Below are positions 25,871 through 36,200 of a stretch of DNA of 64,000 nucleotides, one piece after another (within the stretch, counting starts at the first letter, position 1; each line of letters opens with the position of its first letter). The stretch covers positions 3,662,546 to 3,726,545 of the forward strand of contig NZ_CP032157.1 of NCBI RefSeq assembly GCF_003555545.1. Reading direction: 5' to 3'. The stretch comes from Paraflavitalea soli. Its GTDB lineage: Bacteria; Bacteroidota; Bacteroidia; Chitinophagales; Chitinophagaceae. The position numbers were made by a program, and so were the translations under genes. Under the pieces are notes generated by a model. That model saw only the letters and a program-made list of their open reading frames with translations. It was not told the DNA's origin and did not search any database.

Positions 25871-27736
25871 ATGAACCTGGTGAACCAATCTGCTTTCCTG
25901 AAGGCATTGGGATGGTCACTATTAGACAGCTTGTGGCAAATGGGTGTTTTATGGCTGATCTATGTTTTACTGACTGCCAATGGAAAAAAGTTCAACGCAC
26001 GTCAACGCCATACACTGGCCTTGCTATCATTGGCGGGAGGTTCCTGCTGGTTCCTCATTACGCTGGTGATCAACTTTTATAAAGCAGCCGCCACGCCTCA
26101 ATTCGTTACCCTGCTGGTCAATGCCGGTGAAGCGATCAACACGCCCGCTTCCTTCAAAAGCAATATCGCTGGCTGGCTGGAACTGGTTCTCCCCTTCCTC
26201 TCGGTAGCTTACCTGCTGATGACTGCCTGGCTCTTCTTTCGTTTCTACCGTCAATACCGTTATACACGTCAATTGTTTCACCAGGGGCTTCAAAAGATCA
26301 ATCCCGAATGGCGGGTATTCCTGCAGCAGTCGGTCCAGCATATGAGCATCCATAAGAAAGTAACCATCTGGTTATCTTCCATGGTCGATACACCGCTGAC
26401 GATCGGTTTCTGGAAACCCATTATCTTATTGCCCATAGCTGCAGTGAATAACCTCTCCATTGAACAAACAGAAGCTATTATACTACACGAACTGAATCAT
26501 ATCAGGCGCAATGATTACCTGGTCAACCTGCTCATTGCCTGTTCTGATATCGTTTTATTCTTCAATCCTTTTGCACAATTGTTTTCCGGCATCATCCGCC
26601 GGGAACGGGAACATAGCTGCGATGACCTGGTATTACAGTTCCGGTACGACGCCTCCCAATATGCCCGGGCATTGCTCCTGCTGGAACAAAGCCGTTCCTG
26701 CACCGCTCCTGCCCTGGCAGTAGCTGCTACCGGCAGAGGCAATACCCTCCTGCTCAACCGGGTAAAACGGATGCTCACCAATGAGCCTGTCACGGCCCCG
26801 CTGAACCAGAAACTGATGGCATGGCTGTTATCAGCCATCCTGATAGGTTTTATTGGCCTGTACAATCCGGGGAGGGCCATCGTCACCACCATGCGGGAAG
26901 TGGCTGTAAATGCACCGGAAAGCCCTGTAAATGAATTTTCCGCCGATATCAGCACCCCGGCGCCGCAACCGGCAGCCAACCCCGGGGAACAGCCATTTGA
27001 AACAGTGGTTCCTCATACAGAAAAGCTGATCAGACAAGCAGTAGCTATTGTATTGCCTGATGCCGACGATAGGAATGACGAAGAGAAAGACGAAGATGAC
27101 AATGCAGCTGCCGGGCAGAACCTGTACTCTTCTTTAAAGTTCACCACGGAGATGGCATCGTATGTGAGTGCACCGGTGATACGCGATTTCTCCATGCAAG
27201 CTGCTGAAGCAGCGGTGGCCTCCGCAGGATCAGTCACTACCCACCCTTATGTGCCGGGCAACAGTTTCCTGATCCAGGCGCTGGAAGATACGCTGCTCCC
27301 CAAAAAGTACACCATGAGTGTATCTGAAAAGCAGGCTAAAGAGGCCATGGACAAAGCCATGATCGCCCTGCAGGCAATCGACTGGAAAAAAGTAGAAAAA
27401 GAACTCAATGCAGCCGCCGGTACGGTGGATATACAACAACTGCAAAACGAGATCAAAAAAGCTTTCAAAGAAGTAGACTGGAAAAAGATCAACACAGAAA
27501 CAGAAAAAGCGCTCCAGGAAACAAGAAAAGAACTGGTGGAAGAACAGGCGCTGATGAGGGTACAACTGGAACGCTATAACCAGGTACGCCAGGAAAAACA
27601 GGACAAGATCAATGAAGTGCAATACCGGATATTGATGGACAGGCTGGGTGAAAACGACAAGAACAGCACCTGCGATCAGGAAAAGCCGGCTAATCAGCAA
27701 AAGAACGTGAAGAAGAAAAAGATCGTGATCATTTAA
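25871..27736 (+). CDS. BlaR1-like M56 family membrane metallopeptidase
   Basis: A 621-residue membrane protease that presumably cleaves or inactivates the BlaI-type repressor. Four or more N-terminal helices (about 10-30, 40-60, 95-120, 315-330) flank the zinc site HELNH (about 205-209), followed by the third-ligand region EREHSCDDLVL. After the last helix (about 316-333) the extracytoplasmic part is not a penicillin-binding domain. Instead it is a low-complexity region rich in Pro, Ala, Glu and Asp and then a charged helical segment with two copies of (I/V)DWKK(V/I) (about 510-560). What it senses is unknown; beta-lactam sensing is not supported. Confidence 0.87.
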   Translation: MNLVNQSAFLKALGWSLLDSLWQMGVLWLIYVLLTANGKKFNARQRHTLALLSLAGGSCWFLITLVINFYKAAATPQFVTLLVNAGEAINTPASFKSNIAGWLELVLPFLSVAYLLMTAWLFFRFYRQYRYTRQLFHQGLQKINPEWRVFLQQSVQHMSIHKKVTIWLSSMVDTPLTIGFWKPIILLPIAAVNNLSIEQTEAIILHELNHIRRNDYLVNLLIACSDIVLFFNPFAQLFSGIIRREREHSCDDLVLQFRYDASQYARALLLLEQSRSCTAPALAVAATGRGNTLLLNRVKRMLTNEPVTAPLNQKLMAWLLSAILIGFIGLYNPGRAIVTTMREVAVNAPESPVNEFSADISTPAPQPAANPGEQPFETVVPHTEKLIRQAVAIVLPDADDRNDEEKDEDDNAAAGQNLYSSLKFTTEMASYVSAPVIRDFSMQAAEAAVASAGSVTTHPYVPGNSFLIQALEDTLLPKKYTMSVSEKQAKEAMDKAMIALQAIDWKKVEKELNAAAGTVDIQQLQNEIKKAFKEVDWKKINTETEKALQETRKELVEEQALMRVQLERYNQVRQEKQDKINEVQYRILMDRLGENDKNSTCDQEKPANQQKNVKKKKIVII

Positions 27737-27741
27737 GAAGG

Positions 27742-27796
27742 CGTTAGCTTTTAGGTATTAGCTTTTAGCTGTTAGGAATCAGGTGTTAGCCATTAA
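27742..27796 (+). repeat. Heptad repeat, TTAGCTT type
   Basis: Seven-bp units gttagct, tttaggt, attagct, tttagct, gttagga, atcaggt, gttagcc follow the M56 stop codon. This is the only tract of this sequence type in the window. Confidence 0.7.
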
Positions 27797-27821
27797 CTCC
27801 CTTAAAACTGCTTAGAACAAC

Positions 27822-27866
27822 TTATAACAAAAATGTCGCTCCATAAGGGCGACATTTTTGTTATAA
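27822..27866. terminator. Bidirectional terminator with 18-bp perfect stem
   Basis: The arms at 27822-27839 and 27849-27866 are exact complements (core AAAAATGTCGC/GCGACATTTTT) around a 9-nt loop. Both strands give T-rich ends. It sits between the convergent M56 and FKBP genes. Confidence 0.88.
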
Positions 27867-27930
27867 AGCGCAGGCCAGGGAGTTCCCTGGCCTGCGCTGG
27901 TTATTTGTAATCGAACCTTGCGGTTGCCGC

Positions 27931-28410
27931 TTATTTCACATCCAGTAATTCTACATCAAATACCAATACGGAGTTGCCGGGCAGCACTACTGTATTGCCA
28001 TCTTTAATGTCATCACAGCCATAGGCCAATGAGGGGGGGATGATGAGTTTGATCTTACCGCCTTTCTTGATCTTGGGAATTCCGATCTGCCAGCCAAGGA
28101 TCAAGCGGTTGAGGGGGTATTCAAGGCTATTGTTGCTGTCGAAAACGGTATTGTTGGTGAGTTTACCGGCATACTTCACCACTACCACAGAACTAACTGT
28201 AGGCGCAGTACCTGTACCGGGGTCGATGATCTGGTAATACATGCCACTGGCATCTTTGGTAGCTGTAACCCCATTGGCAGTGATATAAGCCTGCATTTTG
28301 GCATCATCTTCGGTTGCCGAGGTAGGCGTACATCCACCCTTATCTTTCTTACTACACCCCGTCAAAGCCAGGGCCATTACCACACTAAAAACAATACTGA
28401 ATAAACGCAT
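27931..28410 (-). CDS. FKBP-type peptidyl-prolyl isomerase, lipoprotein
   Basis: A 159-residue lipoprotein with lipobox LALTGCSKK (Cys about 19). A single FKBP domain (about 65-159) shows VVVKYAGKLTNNTVFDSN, the hydrophobic pocket LILGWQIGIPKIKKGGKIKL, and IPPSLAYG. It catalyses cis-trans isomerisation of prolyl bonds and may assist folding of exported proteins. A TATATTTG box lies at 28428-28435 on the minus strand. Confidence 0.9.
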   Translation of the reverse strand: MRLFSIVFSVVMALALTGCSKKDKGGCTPTSATEDDAKMQAYITANGVTATKDASGMYYQIIDPGTGTAPTVSSVVVVKYAGKLTNNTVFDSNNSLEYPLNRLILGWQIGIPKIKKGGKIKLIIPPSLAYGCDDIKDGNTVVLPGNSVLVFDVELLDVK

Positions 28411-28427
28411 GTAAAAAAGTTTAGCCG

Positions 28428-28435
28428 CAAATATA
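28428..28435 (-). promoter_or_regulatory. -7 promoter element for the FKBP gene
   Basis: On the minus strand the sequence reads TATATTTG, 17 bp before the ATG at 28410. Confidence 0.55.
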
Positions 28436-28452
28436 ATATTCGAAGCGGTATT

Positions 28453-29202
28453 TTAATATATTAGATAATCTGATATATCTGCCGCTACTTTCTCCAGTGT
28501 AACATCCTTCCACCACCCTGCTTCCTTGTATTTTTTGAGCAGCACCTCAGCCAGTTCATGCCTGGTGTATTGTTTGCCCTTTTTGACGGTGGGCGGCACG
28601 ATCTTCGACTCGTCAATATTGGCTATTTCGATACGGGTAGCAAACCAGGTAGTATAGAAACGGGGAATGGCCAGGCCCAATATCATGCCGGGCAATCCTG
28701 CAACCATTTCAGGGCCACCCTGGGGAATGATCTCCGGACAGTAAAAAGCCACCACATACACGCTATCATAGATACGCCCTACTGCTTTACGGCATTGCCA
28801 GCCGGCAATTTTGCGGGTCTCATTTTCAAGCTTCCATTTGATGGCGTGTATACTATCGGCCAGCACATAGTAATCATCCAACATACGCCGTTTGGAAACA
28901 GCTTCTTTTTTCTCCAGGTCCATATACACCTCATTTTCGCTCAAAAAGCGGGAAGGGTTCAATGCCTTCCTGCCGGGCTGATAAACGGAGCGGTCCCAGG
29001 CAAACAACAGCTCCCGGTAACTCACATCATATTCCGGCAGGGAAGCAATATAAGAACTATTGGCACGGTCTTCCTCATCGTACATGCGCTTATTATTGCG
29101 CTTGACCTCATACTCTATTTTGCCACGGGTAACAAAATCCTGTGCATGCGTCATATCCGCCGTCAGGAAAAGCAACACCGCAAAAGCAATCAACTGTTTC
29201 AT
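28453..29202 (-). CDS. GLPGLI family protein
   Basis: A 249-residue exported protein with signal peptide ending THAQ. The family hallmark is seen as GLPGMILGL at about 173-181, preceded by the usual YCPEIIPQGGP and W(Q)CRKA segments. GLPGLI proteins are Bacteroidota-specific, and their role is unknown; they are often encoded next to TonB-receptor-like barrels, as here. It starts 36 bp after the barrel gene's stop and is probably in the same transcript. Confidence 0.88.
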   Translation of the reverse strand: MKQLIAFAVLLFLTADMTHAQDFVTRGKIEYEVKRNNKRMYDEEDRANSSYIASLPEYDVSYRELLFAWDRSVYQPGRKALNPSRFLSENEVYMDLEKKEAVSKRRMLDDYYVLADSIHAIKWKLENETRKIAGWQCRKAVGRIYDSVYVVAFYCPEIIPQGGPEMVAGLPGMILGLAIPRFYTTWFATRIEIANIDESKIVPPTVKKGKQYTRHELAEVLLKKYKEAGWWKDVTLEKVAADISDYLIY

Positions 29203-29238
29203 ATAATTTCAATCTTAAGCTATTTATGGAATCCGCGT

Positions 29239-32013
29239 TTATATCGGCCTGGTAAAATTCCAGGTAAGGGTTAGCAACCAATACCGCTTTAATACAAACC
29301 GGTTGCTTTCATAGGTATTGTTGCCCGAAACGCCCCGGGTATAGCCCGTATTCCTGTTCAGGATATCGTTCACTGAAAACTGCACAACGCCCGCATCATT
29401 TTTAAGGAACTTTTTCTTCAGCAATGCATTCCATTGTATGATGTTTATGCTCGAATTAAAAGAACTGTTCTTAGGCTGAAAAGTAAACGAGCAATCTGAT
29501 CCCAGTTCCATCTTAAAGGGTAAGTAAAAATTGTTGTTGAGGGTATGGGTATGTGAAAAGGTACGGTTGGAGTTGTTGCCGGCCACATTGGAACGCCCGT
29601 GGTTGTAATTGATGGAAGCAGCATACGTCGTTGTCATTACATCCTTCCAGTCATGGGCCAATGATGCACGTGTGCCCAGGTTCAGGGATTCGTTCTTTAT
29701 TTTACTGCCATTCTGGATAGAGTAATTTCCACTCCTGCCCAGGTTGGTACTGATGGATGGACGCAGGTGCCATTTTTTGTATTGCCAGTTATACCCCATG
29801 TATCCATAGATCCCAACAATACCATCCAGGTTGATAAACTGGCTTACAATGCGGTTCTGCGCATCGGTAGCCCTCGAGCTGGTAATGGCATTGCCTGTAT
29901 AATTAACAGAAACATACACATTATACGAGCTTTGTTTGATCATGTTGTACTTATTAAAATTCAGGCTTCCTGTATGCCTGAACCCCGGCTGAAGATCGGG
30001 ATTACCCACCTGCACATACAACCTGTTGCTGGTTCTTCGCAGTGGCTGTAATTGCTCGATGGTAGGTTGTTCGGTTTGTCCTGAATAATTCACGGTCAGG
30101 CTGGTATTTTTGGGAAGCCTTAAGGATACTACCACCTGTGGCGCCACGTTGATAAAACGCCGCGTATCGCCTTCCTTTTTATCATTATTCATTTGCTCCA
30201 GGCTGGTAAGAAATAGTTTACTGCCGGCATTGATGCTGATGCCTTTCCTGGCCCAGTTGAGCGTAGCCCCTGTAATATGGGTATTGACCGTGAAATCGTA
30301 ATTGTTGCTAAGGCTGTCAATCCGGTCTATGTATTTTCCGTTGGCATTATTAAATGTGTTGAATACATTGGACGATTGGACGGTTTTCCAACCGTACTCC
30401 ACAGAGAAACCAAAATCCTTTGTAAACTTATCGGTGTAAACACCCTTCGCTGCATAGGATTGAAGCGGGGTGCTTGTTTGCTGAAGCTGATCGAGGGTAT
30501 CGGCATTTTTGTAATTGCCCGAATTGGGATCATAATAATTGGTGGCTGCAAAATTATACCTGTCTGAATTGCTTTTCGCATAGTCCTGTTGAAAGGTCAA
30601 AGACAATGTCCTGCCTTCTTTCCTGAATTTGCGCTGGTAATTGATATTGCTGCCAAATTTCCTGTTGGTATTGACATTGCTGCCACGCTGGTCATTGGCA
30701 TTGACGCGGAAGCCTTTTTCATTGGTTGATCCGGAAGTGGAATAGTTATTAGCGCTTTGCTCTCCAATGGCTCCATTGAGCGAGACCTTGATGAGGGTAA
30801 AAGAATCGAGCCCGAAGGTAACGCTGCCACTCCCCTTTTGCATAAAGCTGTGCGACCTGTCGCGGCTTTCCCCGATACTGGTAAAACTGGTACCATCGGG
30901 CAGTACATTGGTACTGGTATTGTTGCCCCATCCATTGGCGTTCACCTCTTTTGCCCGGTAATTGGCAAATACCTTACCCCTGTCGCCATTCCACTTATCA
31001 GAAAAATGGGCGCCTCCATACAAGACGGATGGCAACCCATTTCCATAATAGTTATCGATATCGTTATTATTATTACTGTAATAATACACCGTACCCGCGC
31101 CATCACTGATCATCTCATAATCCTCTGTTACATATTTGCTCATGTCGCTATAACCCAGTCCCTGCTTGCCTGTTTTGGCCGACACACCAAATACGGATAT
31201 TTTTTGTGCGCCGCTGAATAACGCGCCCATGGCCTCATGCTGGTAATAATCTTTGCCATCGGCCCCGGCAGACAGTTTACCGAAATAACCATTCTTTTTA
31301 TCCTTCTTCAGTTTGAGGTTAATGGTCTTGTTGCGGGTGCCATCGTCCATGCCGGTGAATTTCGACTGTTCGCTTCTATCGTCATACACCTGTACCTTAT
31401 CCACGGCGCCAGCCTGCAGGTATTTCAGGGCCAGGCCCGGATCGTCGGAGAAAAACTCATCGCCATCCACCAATACTTTCTGTACATCCTGTCCCTGGGC
31501 TTTTATTTTACCATCTTTATCTACTTCAATGCCCGGCAGGCGTTTTAATAGTTCTTCTACATTGGAACCCGGCCTTACGGCAAAACTATCGGCATTGTAT
31601 TCCAGGGTATCGCCCCGCATGCGGATGGCAAACCCGGCCTTCACCACTACCTCTTCCAGTAGCTGGGCTTCGGTGATCATGGGTATTTTACCCAGGTCGA
31701 TCTTTGAAGTATCCGTCACGGTAATATCATGGAGATAATCGGCCATTTTGGGGTAAGCGATCATTACGGTATACTTGCCAGGTGGAATCTTTGTGAGTTC
31801 AAAATCGCCTTCTTCATTGGTGCGGATGGCCCGGTACAAGGTGCTGTCTGTTTTACTGATCAGGGCAACGATGGAATGGTTGAGTTTCTTCTTTTCGGCG
31901 GTATCGAGTACGGTTCCTTTGAGTACGTTTTTTTGAGCCAGGGCAGGTAAGGTAACGATCATCAATATCAGGAAGCCAATACAGGTCTTGAAAAGGCGGT
32001 GTGCTGCCGGCAT
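29239..32013 (-). CDS. Outer-membrane TonB-receptor-like beta-barrel protein
   Basis: A 924-residue protein with signal peptide ending PALAQ. A carboxypeptidase-regulatory-like domain is at about 28-120 (LKGTVLDTAEKKKLNHSIVA, GDFELTKIPPGKYTVMIAYP). A plug-like region is at about 125-215 (VRPGSNVEELLKRLPGIEVD, VLVDGDEFFSDDPGLALKYL). The rest is an outer-membrane barrel of the Omp_b-brl_3 kind, ending with an aromatic-rich strand (LLTLTWNFTRPI). It pairs with the GLPGLI gene downstream. No SusD homologue is nearby, so it is not a classical Sus-type polysaccharide locus. Confidence 0.88.
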   Translation of the reverse strand: MPAAHRLFKTCIGFLILMIVTLPALAQKNVLKGTVLDTAEKKKLNHSIVALISKTDSTLYRAIRTNEEGDFELTKIPPGKYTVMIAYPKMADYLHDITVTDTSKIDLGKIPMITEAQLLEEVVVKAGFAIRMRGDTLEYNADSFAVRPGSNVEELLKRLPGIEVDKDGKIKAQGQDVQKVLVDGDEFFSDDPGLALKYLQAGAVDKVQVYDDRSEQSKFTGMDDGTRNKTINLKLKKDKKNGYFGKLSAGADGKDYYQHEAMGALFSGAQKISVFGVSAKTGKQGLGYSDMSKYVTEDYEMISDGAGTVYYYSNNNNDIDNYYGNGLPSVLYGGAHFSDKWNGDRGKVFANYRAKEVNANGWGNNTSTNVLPDGTSFTSIGESRDRSHSFMQKGSGSVTFGLDSFTLIKVSLNGAIGEQSANNYSTSGSTNEKGFRVNANDQRGSNVNTNRKFGSNINYQRKFRKEGRTLSLTFQQDYAKSNSDRYNFAATNYYDPNSGNYKNADTLDQLQQTSTPLQSYAAKGVYTDKFTKDFGFSVEYGWKTVQSSNVFNTFNNANGKYIDRIDSLSNNYDFTVNTHITGATLNWARKGISINAGSKLFLTSLEQMNNDKKEGDTRRFINVAPQVVVSLRLPKNTSLTVNYSGQTEQPTIEQLQPLRRTSNRLYVQVGNPDLQPGFRHTGSLNFNKYNMIKQSSYNVYVSVNYTGNAITSSRATDAQNRIVSQFINLDGIVGIYGYMGYNWQYKKWHLRPSISTNLGRSGNYSIQNGSKIKNESLNLGTRASLAHDWKDVMTTTYAASINYNHGRSNVAGNNSNRTFSHTHTLNNNFYLPFKMELGSDCSFTFQPKNSSFNSSINIIQWNALLKKKFLKNDAGVVQFSVNDILNRNTGYTRGVSGNNTYESNRFVLKRYWLLTLTWNFTRPI

Positions 32014-32043
32014 GCAGTTATCTGGTTTGGGTTAGGGGTTGTT

Positions 32044-32051
32044 CAAATATA
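32044..32051 (-). promoter_or_regulatory. -7 promoter element for the barrel-GLPGLI operon
   Basis: TATATTTG on the minus strand, 30 bp before the ATG at 32013. Confidence 0.5.
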
Positions 32052-32155
32052 GGAATTGCCCCGCGCCTTTTCTGAGCCTGCACCTGCCGCGCAACCGATT
32101 AATGAATTATTTAACAAATGGTGGAAAACAATCAAGTTTGTAGACTATATCTTTT

Positions 32156-33178
32156 TTACCACACATTCTTCGGGCACCAGTCGCCGTATTTATTACCGAT
32201 GAGGAAACCGATCATGATCTCATGGGTGCCTTTACTGACGGTGTTGAGGTTGGAAGTAGTATAGTCGTAGGCATAACCTACGTTGAGGGTGTTGGAAATA
32301 TTCATACCGATCATACCGGCAAAACCTTCGCCGCTACGGTAGGAAGCGCCTATCCATGCCAGGTCCTGGTATTGCAGTTTGAGGTTGAGATCGGCCTGCA
32401 CGGGTAAGGGTTTGATGTATTTTACCAATATAGAAGGGATGAGGTTAAAATCATCATCCAGCAGAAATCGGTAACCGGCAGTACCAAACAAGTGAGGCAC
32501 AAACTTACCATCGCGTGCCACCACGCTGCTATTGGCAAAATTGACCTTTTGCGGAATAAGTTGCTGGGCAGATATGCCTACAAAGTAATCGGCAGAATAG
32601 AGATATAAGCCGGCATTAAAGTCGGGCTTAAAATTATTGATCTCTCCGCTGGTATACACAGCGGGATCAACAGGGGCCTGTATACCCAGGAATACCTTAT
32701 TGGTATTAAGGCTAAGATTGGTAAACCCTGCTCCAAAACCCGCCGCCAGGCTGGTGCGTGCACTGATGCCGATGTGATAGGCATAGGTAGCATACATAGA
32801 AAAGTTATTGAGGGGCCCGGTACGGTCGTTGATCATCTGTAATCCAATACCATGGTGAGGGGCTGCAGCTTCATAATTTTCCCAATAGCTTTTTCCCCGT
32901 GGATTTTCACCGGGCACCCGGTAAGAAGTAGCAGACGTGCGGTAATCTTTTTTGCCAATAGGCCCGTGAATGGTGACATAGGTGGTAACAGGGGCTCCAT
33001 CAAAACCCACCCACTGGTGGCGGTGACTGGCCTTTATATCAATATAATTTTCAATACCGGTGAGGGCAGGATTGAGTATATACTGGTTCAGTATATACTG
33101 GGTGTAATGCGGCTTTTGCTGCGCCTGCGCACCCACACAAAGCATTACGCCACAAAAGCAGGCAATTATGTTCTTCAT
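32156..33178 (-). CDS. PorP/SprF family type IX secretion membrane protein
   Basis: A 340-residue outer-membrane protein with signal peptide ending GAQAQ. The family start QKPHYTQYILNQYILNPALT, the ENYIDIKASHRHQWVGFDGAP segment and regular amphipathic strands identify PorP/SprF. These proteins help export and anchor partner proteins through the type IX secretion system. It lies 110 bp downstream of the large type B CTD protein, the usual partner arrangement. Confidence 0.92.
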   Translation of the reverse strand: MKNIIACFCGVMLCVGAQAQQKPHYTQYILNQYILNPALTGIENYIDIKASHRHQWVGFDGAPVTTYVTIHGPIGKKDYRTSATSYRVPGENPRGKSYWENYEAAAPHHGIGLQMINDRTGPLNNFSMYATYAYHIGISARTSLAAGFGAGFTNLSLNTNKVFLGIQAPVDPAVYTSGEINNFKPDFNAGLYLYSADYFVGISAQQLIPQKVNFANSSVVARDGKFVPHLFGTAGYRFLLDDDFNLIPSILVKYIKPLPVQADLNLKLQYQDLAWIGASYRSGEGFAGMIGMNISNTLNVGYAYDYTTSNLNTVSKGTHEIMIGFLIGNKYGDWCPKNVW

Positions 33179-33208
33179 GTCACAGGTTTACGTTGGTTTC
33201 AAAATTAC

Positions 33209-33240
33209 AGCTGCAAGCTACGAGCGGTGAGCTGCGAGCC
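33209..33240 (-). repeat. Heptad repeat, GCTCGCA type (reverse orientation)
   Basis: Units agctgca, agctacg, agcggtg, agctgcg, agccatt lie between the PorP/SprF gene and the PKD surface protein. They match the tract in the lptE 5' region on the opposite strand. Confidence 0.65.
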
Positions 33241-33288
33241 ATTGTTGCAAACACACTTACAGTATTACACCCTGGCTTATTTTCCTCA

Positions 33289-36200
33289 TCATCTTATGAT
33301 CGTCACAGATCCATTCATTTGCGCCCGGCCATTCTTTGGATTAATGATCCAGTAATAAGTACCTATTGGCAACGGATTGCCATTGACGGTACCATCCCAC
33401 TCGCGGCCATAGCCAATGGAATTGAATACGCGCTGACCATAGCGGTTGTAAACATCCACGGTACAGCCCGGATAAGATTCCAGGTACAATATTTTCCAGG
33501 TATCATTGATCTTATCGCCATTCGGTGTAAATGTATTGGGCACAATGAGGTTCTTCAACACCTGTACAAACACTGCATCGCTATCCGAGCAGCCATCACC
33601 GGTTACCACGGTGAGTGTGTAGGTCATATCCTGCACAGGGCTAACCCTGGGGGTAGCTTTGGTATTGTCGTCCAGCCCCAGGTTGGGTGTCCACAGGTAT
33701 TGCAGCCTGGTGCCTGTTGACTGTCCATTCAAGACTGCAAAACCACCTTCCAGCACCCCTTTATCGGGACCGGCATTTACTATCGGTGTAGGATTCACGC
33801 GTATGGTTTGTTCAGTGGAGGCGGAGCAGCCATTATTGGCCATAAAATCGTACTGCAGGGTATGGAGACCGGGCTTTGCCGCTGTGGGACTAAATGTAAT
33901 TCCATCGGCAGCCATACCCGGGCCGCTGATGCTGCCTGAGCCGCTGAATCCAAATATTTCGCGGGCAGTTTGAATGGCGAACGGCTTCACCTCCTCACAA
34001 ACGGGCTGCAAGGCATTAAATTCCACCACCGGGCTTGCCTTGAGGGTAAGCACCTGCACGTCTGTTTTGAAGCAAATTTCGCCTGAATACGCTATGTAAC
34101 GCACCTGGTGGTTGCGGGTAGCAGGTGAACCAAAATCAGGATACTTATGTGTATAGGATTTTCCTTGCACGGGATCATCATCCACGGTCTTGATGGTGGG
34201 ATCATTGGCATAATCCCAATAGATCTCCACTTTCACCAGTTTGCCGGATACCACATCTGAATTATCCTGGATGAGCACTTCTTTATTGGCACAAAGGGCG
34301 GCGGCATTATCCACCCTGAAAGCTCCTCTCCGCACATCGCCATTGACGGTAAGGGGATGGGAGATGCTTTTGGTACAGCCATCTTTTGAAGTAATGGCCA
34401 AGCTGACGGAATAATCACCGGCAGCTCCATAATTGTATTGGGGACTGGCCTGGGTAGAAGTATTGCCATTCCCAAAGCTCCAGAGATAATTGAACTGGGC
34501 CTGGCTATTGTCGGCGATGGTGGCGGTACTGGTAAACTGTACAGCATCCAGCAGGCACACTTCGGGTGCAGTAAAATCGGGCACGGGCATGGGGTGTATA
34601 GCTACCTGCTGCGACACCAGGGAGCTCACACAACCCTTGCTGTTTTCCACGCTCAGGCTGGCAGTATAGGTATTGGCAGTTGCGTAGGTGGTGACGGGAT
34701 CAGGTACTGTGGCTGTATTACCATTTCCAAAGGACCATTGCCACCGGGCCAATGTACCCACGCCGGGAGCAGAAGCGTCTGTAAAACGTACGGGAGCGCC
34801 TTCACAGGTGGGAGCAGCAACGGTAAATGCAGCCATCGGCAATGGATGAACAATGGCCTGCCGGGTGGCGGTATCGGATCTACAACCTTTATCTGTGACC
34901 ACGGACAGCTTTACCTCAAAAGTATCGGCTGCCGCATAGGTGATGGTATTGTTCTGCTGGAGGGAGGCCTGCGTATTACCAAAATCCCAATGCCATTCGT
35001 TGACAGCACTTCCCTTACCATCGCTTTTATCGGTGAATTGGATGGGGGCGGCCAGGCACACTTCGCTACTCACGGTAAAGTCGGCCTTAGGCTGCGGGTA
35101 AATGGTATTGACGGGTTTTACTTTACTGGCTACGCATTGGTTATTGGAAGTAACGGTGAGTTTAATATCGTACGGACCTACCCCGGTAAACTGGTGCACA
35201 GGATTGCTTCCCGTAGCGGTGACGCCATCCCCAAAATCCCATAGGTAAGTAAAGAGGTTTTGGGTACCATCTGCGATGGTTGAGAGGCTGCCAAAAGTGG
35301 CCGTACCTGCGGGCAGGCAAATGGCGCCCGGAAGACTGAAATCAACCACCGGTTTTGGGTGGATGGTGAGGGGCAATTCAAAGATCGTGCTTTTACATCC
35401 AAAAGTAGTTTCGGCCACCAGGCCAACGGTATAATTTCCGGGGGCAGCATAAGCATGGGTAATGGGGTTGCCATTGGCTGCCACCACGGACGAATTATCG
35501 CCAAAGGACCAGGTCCATTTTGACAGGGTACCTCCTACCACCGTTGACTGGTTGGTGAAGGTGATGAGGGAGTCCTGGCAGTGGATGGGCGAGATGGTAA
35601 AACCGGCATTGGGCAATGCGGCGATCTCTACCATTTTTTTAACGGTATCGGACAGGCATCCAACGTCTGTGATTCCCCAATGGGCCACGTCGTATATGCC
35701 GGCTGCTGCATAGGTATGGGTAACATCTTTGAGGGGGCTGGTATTGCCATCTTTAAAATCCCAGAACCATTTAAAAACTTCGCGGCCCTGACCATCTATC
35801 TTGTCGGTAAAACTGACCGGGTCGCCCAGGCATTTTGCGGTGAAGGTAAAATCGGCTTTGGGCCGCTCGAAGATCTCGAGGTCGTAATCGATCTGCTGCT
35901 CACCGTTGCACCCATCGGCGGTCGGATTATTCGCCTTGATGATGATGGGGTATGTGCCCGGGGTAGCAATGGTAAATTGCTGGGGCAGTTTGTAACGATA
36001 CAGGGTGCGGCCATCTACCACCCAGGAAGAATCGGCTACGGGGCCCGGGATGTTGACATCTGTAAAACCCAACGCATTGAGGGCGGGTCCAAAGATCCAT
36101 TTGATCTCGATGGGCTGGTAGGGAAAAGTCATCGCTAACCGGAAGGGAGTGTTTTTGCAACCCGCCGGGAAATGGACAACGCCATATGGGTTTTGAACAG

